Assembly: GCA_029378245.1 (NCBI GenBank)
Contig: JARKIF010000115.1
Location: 42,076-106,075 of the forward strand
Direction of reading: 5' to 3'
DNA: 64,000 bases
DNA from: Roridomyces roridus
Lineage: Eukaryota; Basidiomycota; Agaricomycetes; Agaricales; Mycenaceae
Made by a program: the position numbers and the translations under genes. Positions 21,850-36,027 of the stretch are shown piece by piece. The notes beneath the pieces are model-generated. The model worked only from the letters and a program-made list of their open reading frames with translations, had not been told where the DNA came from and ran no database searches. Each line of letters opens with the position of its first letter. Position 1 is the first letter of the stretch.

Positions 21850-23245
21850 CTAAACATTCTCCTTCCCCATATCGCTATGCAATCTCGCAGGATCAACAGA
21901 CGCCTCGTCGCGGTCATTGCTTGTGCGTTCCGCATTCGCCGACGATGCCGGTGCAAACCAGATCATCATTGAGTGCCGATCCGTGGTCTCGTCAGTCATA
22001 TCAACTGTGGAGAGCATCTCCTCGCTCATCACCATCTGCCGAGAAACCATAAAGATTATCGCCGTTGGATACAGAGCCTACAGAGAGGTAAGAGTCTGAA
22101 TGTGAGAACTGAACATGTGACTGAAGACGCACGGAGATGTTCGGTTGGAACCATTCAAACTCGAAATCCGGACCATAATGCCGACTAAAGTCGCCGATCA
22201 TCAGAAGAATCTAAGCAGAGTCAGCGTGCCTCTTGAAGACGGTAAACCAGCGTACCCAGAATATCAGGTATAACGCTCCGCTCTCCAACAGCAGAATCAG
22301 AATCTTCTCAACCTTGGTGTTCCCTTTCTCCCGGGTGAGGTGTACTTTAATATTGTGCCGATAATACCTATCCGGGACGCCCGCGTTTATTCCGTGAACT
22401 TGGAAACAAGAGCGAGGAAACGTACCACAATTTGCCGCTAATCAGTGCCGTGCTGGCAAAATTGGTGATTATCAGCGGCAGCGTCCCTAGGAGATTTTCC
22501 GCCAGTGGATCGTAGTGACTTCCGCGAAACGCCGTCTGGTAGTTGAACACGGCCACGACGAGGGAGCACACTTGTGCGCCTTGAGTAATCAAGCGAGGGA
22601 ACGCAGGGACGGAGACCTACCACCCGTTGTAAGGATGCAGACAGCCAAAAACGCATGGACTATTCGATTGTTCGACCATATGACCCACGCACGCCAAACG
22701 ACGATTCCGTCGCTTAGGAAGTACTGTTGGAGAACCACTGTCACTGGGACACAAACCGGCACGCAAGGCGCTACTCACGATCAATCGCCGAATCCATATC
22801 TGCGCCTGCGCTATACGTTTGACGAGCATCGTCATGTCGACGTATTCCGCGGCCAAGCTCGGAAGTTGGACGATTTGCCAGGCCATGTAGAGTGCCAGAT
22901 GAGCGGTGCAGCCAATCAACATGGTCAACATGACCACAAAAAGGACCTGTCGCGCGCGGTTTTTTCGGAGGCCCCGCCGTCTGTGGCTCGGGTTAAAACG
23001 GATCTTGTTTGAGACTCGAAGTTCAACGCACAGCATAGTGTAGATCGTCATGATCGCCAGGCAGAGAAAAAAGCCTACATGGCTTCAAGTTCAGTCCAAG
23101 AGGAACATCGAGGATACACGCTGCACGCACCGTATGTGACCGCCCCGGACGTGATCACCAAAATCCAGATTTTCAGGATATAAATATCCGGCCCATCGAG
23201 CCCTGGGCCTTGTTCGATTTTGCGGGGGGACAGTGTGGTCGACAT
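21850..23245 (-). CDS. Uncharacterised seven-membrane-segment protein, copy C
   Basis: Third paralogue, from ATG at 23245 (MSTTLSPRKIEQGPGLDG) to a stop at 21850-21852. It has the same seven-exon plan as copy A, including the intron before YFLSD. Segments seen: IYILKIWILVITSGAVTYG, FFLCLAIMTIYTML, VLFVVMLTMLIGCTAHLALYM, YFLSDGIVVWRAWVIW, LPLIITNFASTALISGKLW, ILILLLESGALYLIFW, then GDFSRHYGPDFEFEWFQPNIS and ALYPTAIIFMVSRQM. Introns are 45-55 bp with GT-AG ends. No break was found. It lies in tandem with copy B, so A is the inverted member. Confidence 0.83.
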
Positions 23246-23869
23246 GAAGGGGAACTCGACGTGTGGGTAGCGGCTCCGTGCTCATATAATGACGGAGCTA
23301 ACCTGCGCGCGCTGTAAGCGACATTTGCCGTTGACATTAAAGTCAATGCACAGGTGCGGACACCCGAACTGCCCGACAGCGCGTAATACATTGTGAGCGC
23401 AAGGCAACAAAGAATTTCCATTGGATCAAATACTAGGATGGGGCTGTTTCGTTTTCCTAGTTTGCGGCGTTCCGGATGTTTATCTTGTGCTTCTGAACAC
23501 CAAGAACGGAATAGTTGACATTGGAAGATTGAGTTTTCCAACAAACTGACCAGGTCCTCGGATTTCCTGCCTGCCCTTGTACGTAGAGGTGATTCTCCTG
23601 CGCTAGAATCAAGTTAGAATCAAAGCGGGCGGTCTCAAAAGGACTGGCGAGTGCCACCGCGACACACGCAGGTGGTCCCAGTCAGCAATGGCGTTCACCA
23701 TCTGGAAGAGCGACCGACACATCCCTAAAGAAACATTTGGGGTGTGGTCCGAGTTGGTGGTGGAAGCAGAAGACATGAGGAGCGCTACAGTGCCACTGAT
23801 GGACAAACAATGATGCAATATGCAACCTCGCTGCAAAATCGGTGTTTCATTCAAGAAGACGATATAACA
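23246..23869. other. Intergenic, no gene seen
   Basis: About 620 bp upstream of copy C and downstream of the F-box stop. Only short unsupported frames were found. Confidence 0.5.
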
Positions 23870-26800
23870 CTACTTAACTTTTAGCCTCGCCCGCCACTTC
23901 TTGCCGCCGCCATCACTCAAACTAATGCCTTTCTGAGTCAACATCTTCGCCCACCGCACCCAGTTGCTCTTGGCTATTTCGTGTCTTGAAAGGAATTGAA
24001 CCAACGTCAGAGAAATACAGGGATACACTCACTCATGCTTCGACCATTTACAACACTTGACCTGAACCTCACGCAAGCTGGGATATCGCTGCGCATCGAA
24101 TACGGCAAAGAACGCGTCCCAATCAGCCACTTTATCGCTGCCAGGTTTTCGTACAATAGTAGGAGATACACTGACTCGGAAAAAGTAATGGATCACGCGT
24201 GGTTCGAAATTGTTTGATGCATTGCTTCACAGCCACACCACTTCTGGGCAATGTTACGGTCTTCGAAGGAAGCTTATAGGGTCTAGTATATACCCGTAAA
24301 ATATTGAGTCACCTGACTGTCTCCTTGCTGTACCAGAGTGATCACAAAAATGAAAGTGATCCATTTTAAAATCTGGTTTCCGTCAAATCCGCGTGTTTGA
24401 TCTTTTATCCGGACTCAATGCGGCAGGGGCAACTGGAAATTGGACTGGATGATAGTTTGATGTCTGTTGAGCAATTCTGGGCCCAAAAATCTGGTCTCAA
24501 GTGGGTTGGTTGTGAAGCCCTTGGTCAATGAAATGGTGACCACTAATACGGCAAAGGTGCCCATGGCCCGCCAGTAGTCTTTAATGAGAGGTCTCAAGCA
24601 TGTATAGGGCAACTCTCCCAATACTAAGGAGTGCCCCAATTACACAGGCAAGGTGACTGTGACCACCTCACACCCTATCAGGGTCGAAGAACTTCAACCA
24701 CTGTTTGGCTAGGACTCTTTTGTGGCCTCGATCTTGAAATAGGGCCTTGCACGGTGTGAAAATCCGGCTGAATACAGTAGATGCGGGTCACTGAGTTACA
24801 CCTAGAGTGTAAGAAAGGCAACTCATGCCGACGTGCATGGTGGGTGGTTGCCTGATGTTGATTTTTGCATGATCTGTATATACAGCCTGAGCAAGGAGCC
24901 TCCCAACAGCCCCCATAAGCCATATTTCTGGGTCTTGATTGATCAGTTGTGCTCTTTGGGATCCTATGAGATGCCTAGAGGATGCACAGACTCGATGGTG
25001 TGATGGTTGACCCTATGGAAAAATCCGGCCACAGATCAATGCTGAAAAACAACACTGTCTGGTGTCGGGGCATATATGTAGCTCTGTTCCTGTAGCTGGG
25101 AGATTGGATTAATGGAGTAGAGCATCCTAGACTTCATCCTGGTCAGTTTCTGTATGGCATTGACACTCAGGACACCTGAGAACAAGTGCCAAACTTTCAA
25201 CCCAATGTTCAGCTGGCAATGAAAATTGAATGGAAGACTCTGCACATTGAATTTCCACTTTTTGAGGTCAAATAAGCTTTCCTGGTATCTATGAGCTCCC
25301 ACTGACAAGTTATACCATACAGGTGGGGGATCCTGGGCACGCGGGAGTATTATTTTACTGATTTCTTCATTTGATGTTTCTGAGTCCCTGAGCAGGCCGG
25401 AAGTGCAGTGCTTTGGGTCACAGATGGAAGAAGGGATAGTGAAGAGAAGTTGTACAACATTTTAGGTCATTCGGGCCAGTCGTTGCAATGTTTCACGCCA
25501 AATAGCGTGGGTCAACCAAATGCAGAATAACAAATGGATCACATGTTCGCGTTTGACACGCCACCGAAGCCGAACAAAGCCGATTTCGGACTCCGATTTG
25601 TACCTGCTGATAATAGCCCTCCTAGTGCTCCTACTACACCCCACAACCAGTTTCCAATGTCCCTCCATCGGGCTTGACACCACGTCCAATTTTCAACATC
25701 TGGTGATCCATTACTTTTTCCGAGTCAGTGTACGTACTGGCCACGATGCCAGCTACAATTGTTTCTGTCTACCACGATTTTCTCCAGCTCACGGGACACT
25801 ACGGTGTTGGAAGTGAAATTCTCCGCATCCGGTATTTGGCTCCAGGAGCCCCCCTACGAAAATATGAGTAAACCGTCTGGTATAGGAAAAGGACGGAGCC
25901 CACCGGTAGAACAAGGGAGATGATGAGGATTTTGAGGTTGGGACAAAGAGCAAAGAGCCCGTGCTCGCCCACATCGGAACGACCACACGCTAGCGAAACT
26001 AGTTTACGTCCGTGCGAGATGAAGAAATCGAGGGCGGATGGCTCTTGGTTCTGCAGAGTAAGAGTCCGGAGGGAAGGAAGACTTTGCAGAACGTCAAACT
26101 TGATTGGGATGAGAACCAAAAAAAAACATACTCCATGCGCGACAGAACCTCCCAGAAGGATGCATCGCCCGCCCTGAAACATAGCTCCTCCAAGTTGGGC
26201 AGAGCGGTAGAAGGTATATTTTGCTGGTCAAGCTCGGTCAAGTGCCCCAATACAGCCGGCGACACCCGCGCGCCGTCCGTACCATGATACATGATACGGA
26301 TGGAGAGTTTCTGTAGCGTATGCCCAGATCGACTCGCCAGGAGTTCAAAGGCATTCCACTGAATATCTCCCGATGACAACCCCTGGCTGTAAGACCGTCC
26401 TGTACCCAAGTATACAAGACCAACAGTGTGCGACAAGATCGTCATCAAGTGGCCACGATGAGCAGCCATGATTTCGGCTGCATTGAATCCACCAAGGTGG
26501 GCCGACTCTGCGAATTCCAAAGAACGACTTGCGCAAAGTTCGCCCACGATGGTCTGAATATGGGGGCCCAGCCACGGGTTTTTCTCGAGAACCATCGCTA
26601 GCTTCGGAAGCTGCGCGCCGTCGTTGTCCACTTGTATGTGCGTATAGTAGTACGGCAGGCTGGGGTGGAATTAGTATTTTCTTACACTATCGAGGGTACG
26701 CACATTGAAGAGCTTAGAAACCAACAAAAAGGCAAGTCCGCGAGGTCGGTGTTCCAACCTCGCCTCGACTTGTGGGACGTACAGTGCAAAATACAAGATC

Positions 26801-27770
26801 CGCTTCCAGACCGCTTCCTTCACCTCTGGCGACGCAGACTCCATGGGAATGAGATGAATATCCGGGAACGTGTCCGGAAGCTCGACAGTTGAAGGACAAG
26901 AGGGTCTACGAAGAAAGAATCAGTGAATGCAAAGATGAAAGCTTTTAGATGGGAATATTACACAAGATTCATAAATTGAACAAGACTGTGATACTCTGGA
27001 CGTTCTGTAGCAAGTTTGTCCACGATGGCATCTGGGCATGCCTCGGTGATCTGGATCGATCGCAAGGGACAGGTCTTGAACTCGGAATACACCTTTTCTG
27101 CCCAGTAGAGATCGGGCACGACGATGGTATGCAGCTTGCCAACGTACACAAGAGTATCGATCAAAATGGGCCTTCTCAAAAGGCACGGAAGGTGCAAGAC
27201 TCGCTAGTACATGGTTATCAATGACTGAGGTGGCACAAATTTAAAGGTGTCACTCACTAGGTCATCCCAACCGGCTATCGCTTCCGCGAGGCCACCCACA
27301 AGTTTCAGCGCCATTTTGTTGTTTGCTTGCCCATTTATAAGATGGTCGAAGATGATCAAACATGAAGGGCTGATTAGACGAAGCCCGTCGCAGAGCCCGG
27401 TGGTGTTGTCCGTGCAGAAGACGTCCAGAGAGACGTAGAGGTGAGACACGTGCGGGGAAGACTTTAGGATGGTGCGCATCGGAGCACCGTATCCACCTTC
27501 GACGCGCAAACGCTTGATGAACTGTCCGAGGTCCTTATTGCTAGAAAGGGTTCGCGCCAGGGCCTTCGAACGGATGACGACGTCGTGGTATAGAAGCGGA
27601 GTCGCGACGCGTAGCCACGACTTACAGACGAGGAGGTAGGCCGAGGTTGGCTCACAGTACTCCGTGAAGGGAGACACCAAGGATGTATCGGAAAACTTCT
27701 CGTCGCAGACTCTCAAGGCGGGCGAGAGGATCTCGGAAACGATTTCATCTGGAAGTGCGGTTTCCGACAT
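23870..27770 (-). CDS. F-box protein carrying a transposon in an intron
   Basis: The start at 27770 (MSETALPDEIVSEILSPAL) carries an F-box-like motif; the exon 1 donor is at 27257. Later exons read VLHLPCLLRRPILIDTLVYVGKLHTI, ESASPEVKEAVWKRILYFALYVPQVE, LPYYYTHIQV, LEKNPWLGPHIQTIVGEL, SLPSLRTLTLQNQEPSALDFF and the C-terminus WVRWAKML, ending at TAG 23870-23872. A 1,562-bp transposon (24169-25730) lies between donor GTACG and acceptor CCTGGCAG of an otherwise roughly 40-bp intron, so coding sequence is not interrupted. No frame break was identified, but the very long intron may impair expression. F-box proteins usually link substrates to SCF ubiquitin ligases; the target is unknown. Confidence 0.72.
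24169..25730. mobile_element. TIR DNA transposon copy 2, 1,562 bp, TA target duplication
   Basis: Same ends, length and order as the copy at 13442-15003, with 28-bp inverted repeats at both ends and TA at 24167-24168 and 25731-25732. The two copies differ by scattered substitutions, so neither is a fresh duplicate of the other. Short frames seen in copy 1 are shortened here, which argues against a functional product. It sits in an F-box intron. Confidence 0.88.
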
Positions 27771-27949
27771 CTACCTACACAAACGTGAACGCTTGGGTGT
27801 GGTTTGGGCGCGAATTGATGGTGGAGGAAAGAGGAAGAAAAGGAAGGATTATGTAAGGGCCCTCTGATGGCCAAAATAATCAACAATAATAACCCAACCC
27901 TGGACACAAATTTCGTGTTTTATTCACAAACGAGGTCCTGCATAAAATA

Positions 27950-30341
27950 TTACTTGAGTCTGAGTCTCGCCCGCCACTTCTTCCCACCGGCATCACTCAA
28001 ACTGATACCCTCATGCAGTAACATCTCGGCCCACTGCACCCAACAATCTTTCGCAATCGCCCGCCTTGAATCTGTTCAGTCGCAGAAGCTCAACACCCAG
28101 GAAGACTCACTCATTAGTGGGCCATTTGCAGCAATCGACCTGGATCTCGCGCAAACTGGGAAAGCACCTTGCCTTGATCGCGGTCAAGAAAGACTCCCAT
28201 TTTTGAATTGTGACGTCCCGACTTCAAAAACGGAATCAGCATGGTCGAAGCAAATGGGAGCAGAAGCCTCACCCGCTCCAGCTGTTCTTGGTCAGATGGA
28301 GCTTTGCCAGTGTCTTCGAGAGCACTTTGCGTGACGTAAAGGAGCTTGCCTCCGGTATATTCCAATCTCCCTATGTAGATAATGATTCGAATTAGCGTCC
28401 AGCTGTTCGGATGAAGCACACGTACGCAATTGTTGAAACAGAGAGTTAGGACTCTGATGTTGGGGCAGAGTTCAAAAACATTGTTGTACTGAACATCTCG
28501 ACAGAGACACGTCAAATCGAGGATTTTTTCACCATGAGCTGCTAAAAAATCGAGAGCTTGACCTGCATCGCGATAGGCCAGAACAACAATTTGAGACAGG
28601 GAAGCCTGCCACGGGTAAATCAGAATACTGAGAAGCGGTAAATGGAGGCGTCCATACTCCATACGCGACAGGACAGTCAAAAACGATGCATCACAGTCTG
28701 CGATGCTCAAGCTCGTCAGTTTGTGTAAACCGGCGGTTGGCACGGTCTGATCTAGATCGAACATGACGTTGGACTTCCAGATCACAGACCGGAGTGCGGT
28801 CAACTGTGCGAATACAGCGGGGGAAACAGGTGAGGCGTCGTGGTTGATTCGGACAGAGAATTCGTGAACCGTCGGCCAGCGACCCTGGCCATCGTTTCGA
28901 AGGCATTCCAACTGATGCCGCCCTCGAGCAATAGCGAGGCGTCGTTGTGATCCCCAGGGCGGTACGAGTGATCGAGAACCAACGCCTCGAGGCCGGTGGT
29001 CTGTGCGAGGATCGTCGCCCCCCAGTCGGCCGTCTCGTCAACTTGCCGCCTGTCCGAGCCACAGAGGTCGCCCCGAATTCTACGAATGTGCGAAGCGAGA
29101 GACGGATTCTTCTCCAGGACCTCCATAAAAGGCGGGATGCGGAAATGGTACAGCGTTGTGTGCGCGTAGTAGTACGGCAACGCAAGTTGCTGAACGCGAA
29201 TTAGTTTTTGCTTGTTTGAACGAGGTTCAAGTATACAATGCGCACGTAGAATAATTTGGAAACCAATAGCAGAGGGAAGCGGCGGGTTCTCCAGTACGTC
29301 CTGAGTTCTCCTGGGACAAAAACCGCGAAGTGCAAGACGCGCTTCCAAACGAGCGATCGGACGTCGGGAGTCGCCGAGGCCATCGGAACAAAATCGGGTT
29401 CAGCGAGGGCGCAATGTCAGGGAAATCGACGGAGTCGCGCCGAGAAGAGGATCTGCGCGACGACCCCATCAACAGCCACACGAAAAGGCGTAGAAGGATA
29501 CTCACTGCCTTTCCTTATACCGTAAAAGGCCTTTTAAACCCGGTTCCTTGGCAATCATTTTCGAGTCGTGTTTCTTGTCAAAGGAGGAGTTGACCTGGAT
29601 GCGTTGCAAAGGGCAGCGGTTCTTGAACATGCGATACGTCGAAGGGGCCGCGTAGACATTGCGGACCACGAGGGTCTGCAGTCTCCCCTCTCTCGCGATG
29701 GTCCCCATGAGGTTCACCTTCTCGCCTGGATACCTACGCCCGGTAACTGGTAGCTCCAAAGTGGTCTGGATGAATGTTGAATATAAAGCCCGGAATGCGG
29801 GAAATAATAAACGCACCAAACGCTGCCACTTCGGGATCGCCTTTTCCAGCCCTTCTAGAAGCTTGAACGCCTGTTTATTCTCGCACGGCTTCTTGCAACA
29901 GTCGTGCAAGATTAGCCGCCTAGGACTGATACATTCAAGGCCATCGTAGAGCCCAACCGTGCTGTCGGAGGAGAGGACGTCCAGCGTGACCAAGATGTCG
30001 GAGATGTGAGGCGACGAACGCAGAATGGTGCGCATGGGCGCGCCATATCCACCCTCGAGGCGCAGACGCTTTATGAATTGGCCGAGATCAGGGTTCTTGC
30101 TGAGAACCTGCGCGAGGGCTTTGGCCTGTGCCTTTGAGCGAAGGACAACGACTTTGTAGAGAAGGGGCGTCGCGACGCGAAGCCATGACTTGCAGACGAC
30201 GAGGTACGCCGAGGGAGGTTCCACGTACTCTGCGAAGGGAGAGACACGCGAGGACACGTCGGAAAATTCTTCGTCGGGAACCTGCAACGCAGGCGAGAGA
30301 ATCTCTGAGATGATTTCGTCGGGGAGTGAATTGTCGGACAT
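27950..30341 (-). pseudogene. F-box protein gene with two one-base frame breaks
   Basis: Starts at 30341 (MSDNSLPDEIISEILSPALQVPD), a second in-frame ATG after an upstream extension from 30458 that lacks homology. The exon 1 donor GTGAGT follows LLRYKERQ. The plan matches the F-box gene at 36028-38431, ending with WVQWAEMLLHEGISLSDAGGKKW and a stop at 27950-27952. Two single-base losses break the frame: near 29395-29400, where DIAPSLNP should continue to DFVPMASATPDV, and near 28873-28875, between WNAFETMARVAG and TVHEFSVRIN. The first is in a C run and may be a base-call error. If both are errors, the gene is intact. Confidence 0.7.
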
Positions 30342-30616
30342 TTGAGATTCTAGAGTTTTGGCAGTAAGACATAGTCCACGGTGAAGACTTGGGACGTACT
30401 GCTTTGAAGAAAGTTGTATGGAAGGTTGTGGTTTAGAGGAAGTTCCAAATTGGTCCAAACGGTGGTTGGTTTGTGGAGTATTACGGGTACGTACCTAGAT
30501 GACTTGGTTGGAGCATGACATCACGCGCCAGGACACGGACACCACTCGACCCCACACACATCTTACGTTCCTCTAAGGCTATCTCCATGGGAAGTTGCAG
30601 GTCCATTCTCAAAGTG

Positions 30617-32948
30617 TCAGTTATACACCGAATCAATTTCTACCCGATACTGCTCCACCACAACTCGGCGTCTCGGCTGCGACTTGCTCGTCAGCGAAAA
30701 TGGTTTTGCTGGGTTTGCGAGGATGATGCACTGTTCATCGGGTATGTAGATGAACAATTGCACAGACAAAGGTGCGACTCACTTCCTTGGGGATCCGACA
30801 ATGAGTCGGAGATTCCTTGTTCATAATGTGCACCGCCGCCCTCCAAGAGAGTGAAGCGTTCAAAACGAGGTGGTAGGGAATGACTCCGAATTCTCACCAT
30901 ATGGACTCCAGAATTTCTTCCCTTTTCTCATTGTTAGAACGGAATGCAGGTCGGAGTTGAACGATAATGCCCGGGTTGGACTTCAAATGGCCAAACACCA
31001 CGCTGCTTTCGACGAAGGGGTTCCTGTTGAGTTGGGCCTCTACGTTGAAAATCAGCTCGAATCCTGGAATGAAGTCCAGGGACGAACCTACGGGAACAGG
31101 ATTCATCTAAAAGAAGATCATGAGCAGTCGACCCAGAGAGATGAACAACCACTTACACTGAACCCGGAATAAAAAGTAATCAAATCATCCTTCCTCCCAT
31201 AAACCCGATGCCAATGCGGTTTCTCCGGATGCCGCTGCAAAAGATCGCTAATCGCACACCCTTTGCGCCGGTCAATCTCACTGTTCGTCAAGGCCGTCGT
31301 AAACTGCGGCCCTACGAGGTACGTGTGGGTGTACAGCCCCGACTCATTGTCTTCGGGCAGCGTGACGAAGTCAATACCTTCTCGGAAGGAGACGTATTCC
31401 CAGTCCTTGCCGTGGAATTCGAAGAACGGGGTGATGACACCGATCTCCATCCTACAATGACCCAAAGTCAGAATCCGAGGATATTCAAGTTGTAGATGCT
31501 CACGAGCCATATCCAGAAGATAGGACAACGCCCTGCGAGATGAGAGCGTCTCCAACTCGTTTACTCAACATGGCTCCGACGAACTGGAGGCCCTTGAGAG
31601 ACTGTAGCACCTTGATCGCAGTTGGATCTTCGCTCCAGCTCTGCCTTTGGTGAATACGACACAAGTCAAGGGAGACTGAGAATCAGACCTCGATGTAACT
31701 CGGTGTGCTGATAACGAGGTCTGGCTTGGTAGCGAGCATCGCCTTGCTTTGGGATGGATGTATTCAGAAACTTGAAAGATTTGACCCTGGAAAAGAACTT
31801 ACGTCGCGTCTGCCGCAGTCGGACTGAAGGTTCGAGTTATCTTTGGCAAGTTCAATGGTACATATGCCTCACTTACTGAGTATAAGGGACCGCCGGCCGA
31901 GGCACCGCAATCGTCAACCCCGAAGTGAAGGGCCAGCTTTGTAGAAACAAGCCTGTTGCATGGCTCGCGTTCAAATTAGAGCCAGCCCGAGTTCCAATGT
32001 GGGCGTACTTACAAGGTGGGCAAAGTATGAGAGCCCAGGATCTGCCCACAGCGATCCTCGTTGCTGTACAATGGGGTGTTGGCATATTGTAGCAGTAGTC
32101 TGTGGGATACATCTGGAGTTCCTATTAGAGACGTTCGAGAAACCCATCCTATGAGGACTCACAGAGAGGCGTCGAGAGCGTCGAAGTCGAGCCTGAATTC
32201 AAGTCTCAGAGCGACACCAGTGGAACAGTGCGAATGTTACCAGATGAGTGGAGAACGACGGCAGTACTATCCAGTACAGCTGGGGGCGGTGGAAGGGATT
32301 CTCTTGCCGCTGCGTCCAACTCGCCTTGCATACTCTCAAACGTCGAAAAGTCAAAAACACGCAGGGAGCCTCCGTGGATCGCAAGAGCCTCTGAGACGAG
32401 CGGACGCAGATCGCCGGTGACGTATACAGCCACGGCATTGGTCTCCTTGAGCAAATGCGCGAGGCTTGAGGCCGAGTTGCGAGGTGAAATGTTGAATGGA
32501 TGCATCCCAGCCCGCATGACGCCGGCGCACATCGAAACTGAAACGTTCTATGAGTACCTGTGCGCTGTACGGCACCGAAACGCTCACAGAACGAAAGGCT
32601 GTCTACAGACCAAGATCAGCGAGGGCATCCGAGGCGACATAAAATGGCTGCACCTGTATTGGCGAGTAACCCTACGACGGTAGGCTTCCCGTCTGCTCCT
32701 TGCGGCGCATTGTCACGCAAAAACCGTTTAGCGGCGGCGCGCACGGTGAGAGCGTATTGCGAGATCGCGATGGAGACGATGTCCCCGTTTGGGTCGTCAT
32801 AGATGAACGCCGGATGCTTGGGGCTCTGCTCAAGCTGGAGTTCGATTAGCTGAGGGATCGTCAAGCTCCCGTCGACGGGTCCACCGGTGAAGGTAGGGCT
32901 GTTGGTGCCTTGTGGATGCATCGTAGAGATTGGGAAGAACAAAGACAA
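30617..32948 (-). CDS. Stand-alone adenylation-domain (AMP-binding) enzyme
   Basis: Start at 32948 (or the in-frame Met at 32921) and stop at 30617-30619. About ten exons with introns of about 50 bp rebuild one adenylate-forming domain: LTIPQLIELQLEQSPKHPAF, FNISPRNSASSLAHLL, TAVVLHSSG (A3 core), RCGQILGSHTLPTLGLFLQSW, KPDLVISTPSYIE, LSSGYGSMEIGVITPF (A5; usually YGxTE), VYGRKDDLITFYSGF (A8) and PAKPFSLTSKSQPRRRVVV. It most resembles the adenylation part of fungal NRPS-like adenylate-forming reductases, which continue with carrier and reductase domains. This frame ends at EIDSVYN, where the linker normally starts, so the protein is adenylation only. The substrate cannot be told. It is divergent from SDH1. 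Confidence 0.8.
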
Positions 32949-33511
32949 TACTTACCTACATATACGTTGATGAGTCGGGCGGCCATTTGCGCTTAGGCTG
33001 CGGGACTCCGAAACATATACGGGGGATATCCAGGTGGCCGCGAGTTCAGTGACAAGGGGCTCTTCTATTTGCATTTTAAGCCCATTGGTTAGTTTCGCGC
33101 CCGTCCTTTCGATGGGAGCCTGTGAATGGGGAGCGCCCACCCCCGGATATGATTGTCACATACGAAATTTACATTAGACTGAGCCCAAAATCACCGAGTT
33201 CCAAGCGGTGGGGCCTGTGGTCAGTCGGAAGCAGCGGACTGAGGCTGGGTGCGGCGCCGACAGACCATGGACGTCAGAATCAAGCTTGAAATCAAGATCA
33301 GATGTCTGATCAAAATCCACCTTTCCGAGACCTTCCGCCGCTTCCTCTGCGTCCCAATCGCCCTTCAACTGGAGCGGGTCTAGATGCACGCGACTGCAAC
33401 GCGACCGGGAATTGGAAGAACGCTTTTCAGTAATGGGGCTCATGTGATTGGCTGCAGCGCTTAGCGTCTGATCCCATACCCTGCTTCCTTACCCGTTTCT
33501 TGCTCAGACCC
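32949..33511. other. Divergent intergenic region
   Basis: About 560 bp between the adenylation enzyme and the SDH flavoprotein starts; presumably holds both promoters. No TATA or repeat stands out, and the short frame at 33174-33443 is not supported. Confidence 0.5.
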
Positions 33512-35987
<2,476 letters not shown>

Positions 35988-36027
35988 GAATTTCACCAAT
36001 ATTCATTTTGACAAACTTGTGAAACAG

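Noticed and set aside
33174..33443. 89-codon minus-strand ORF between the adenylation enzyme and SDH1
   Set aside because: No homology signal, and it lies in the likely divergent promoter region.
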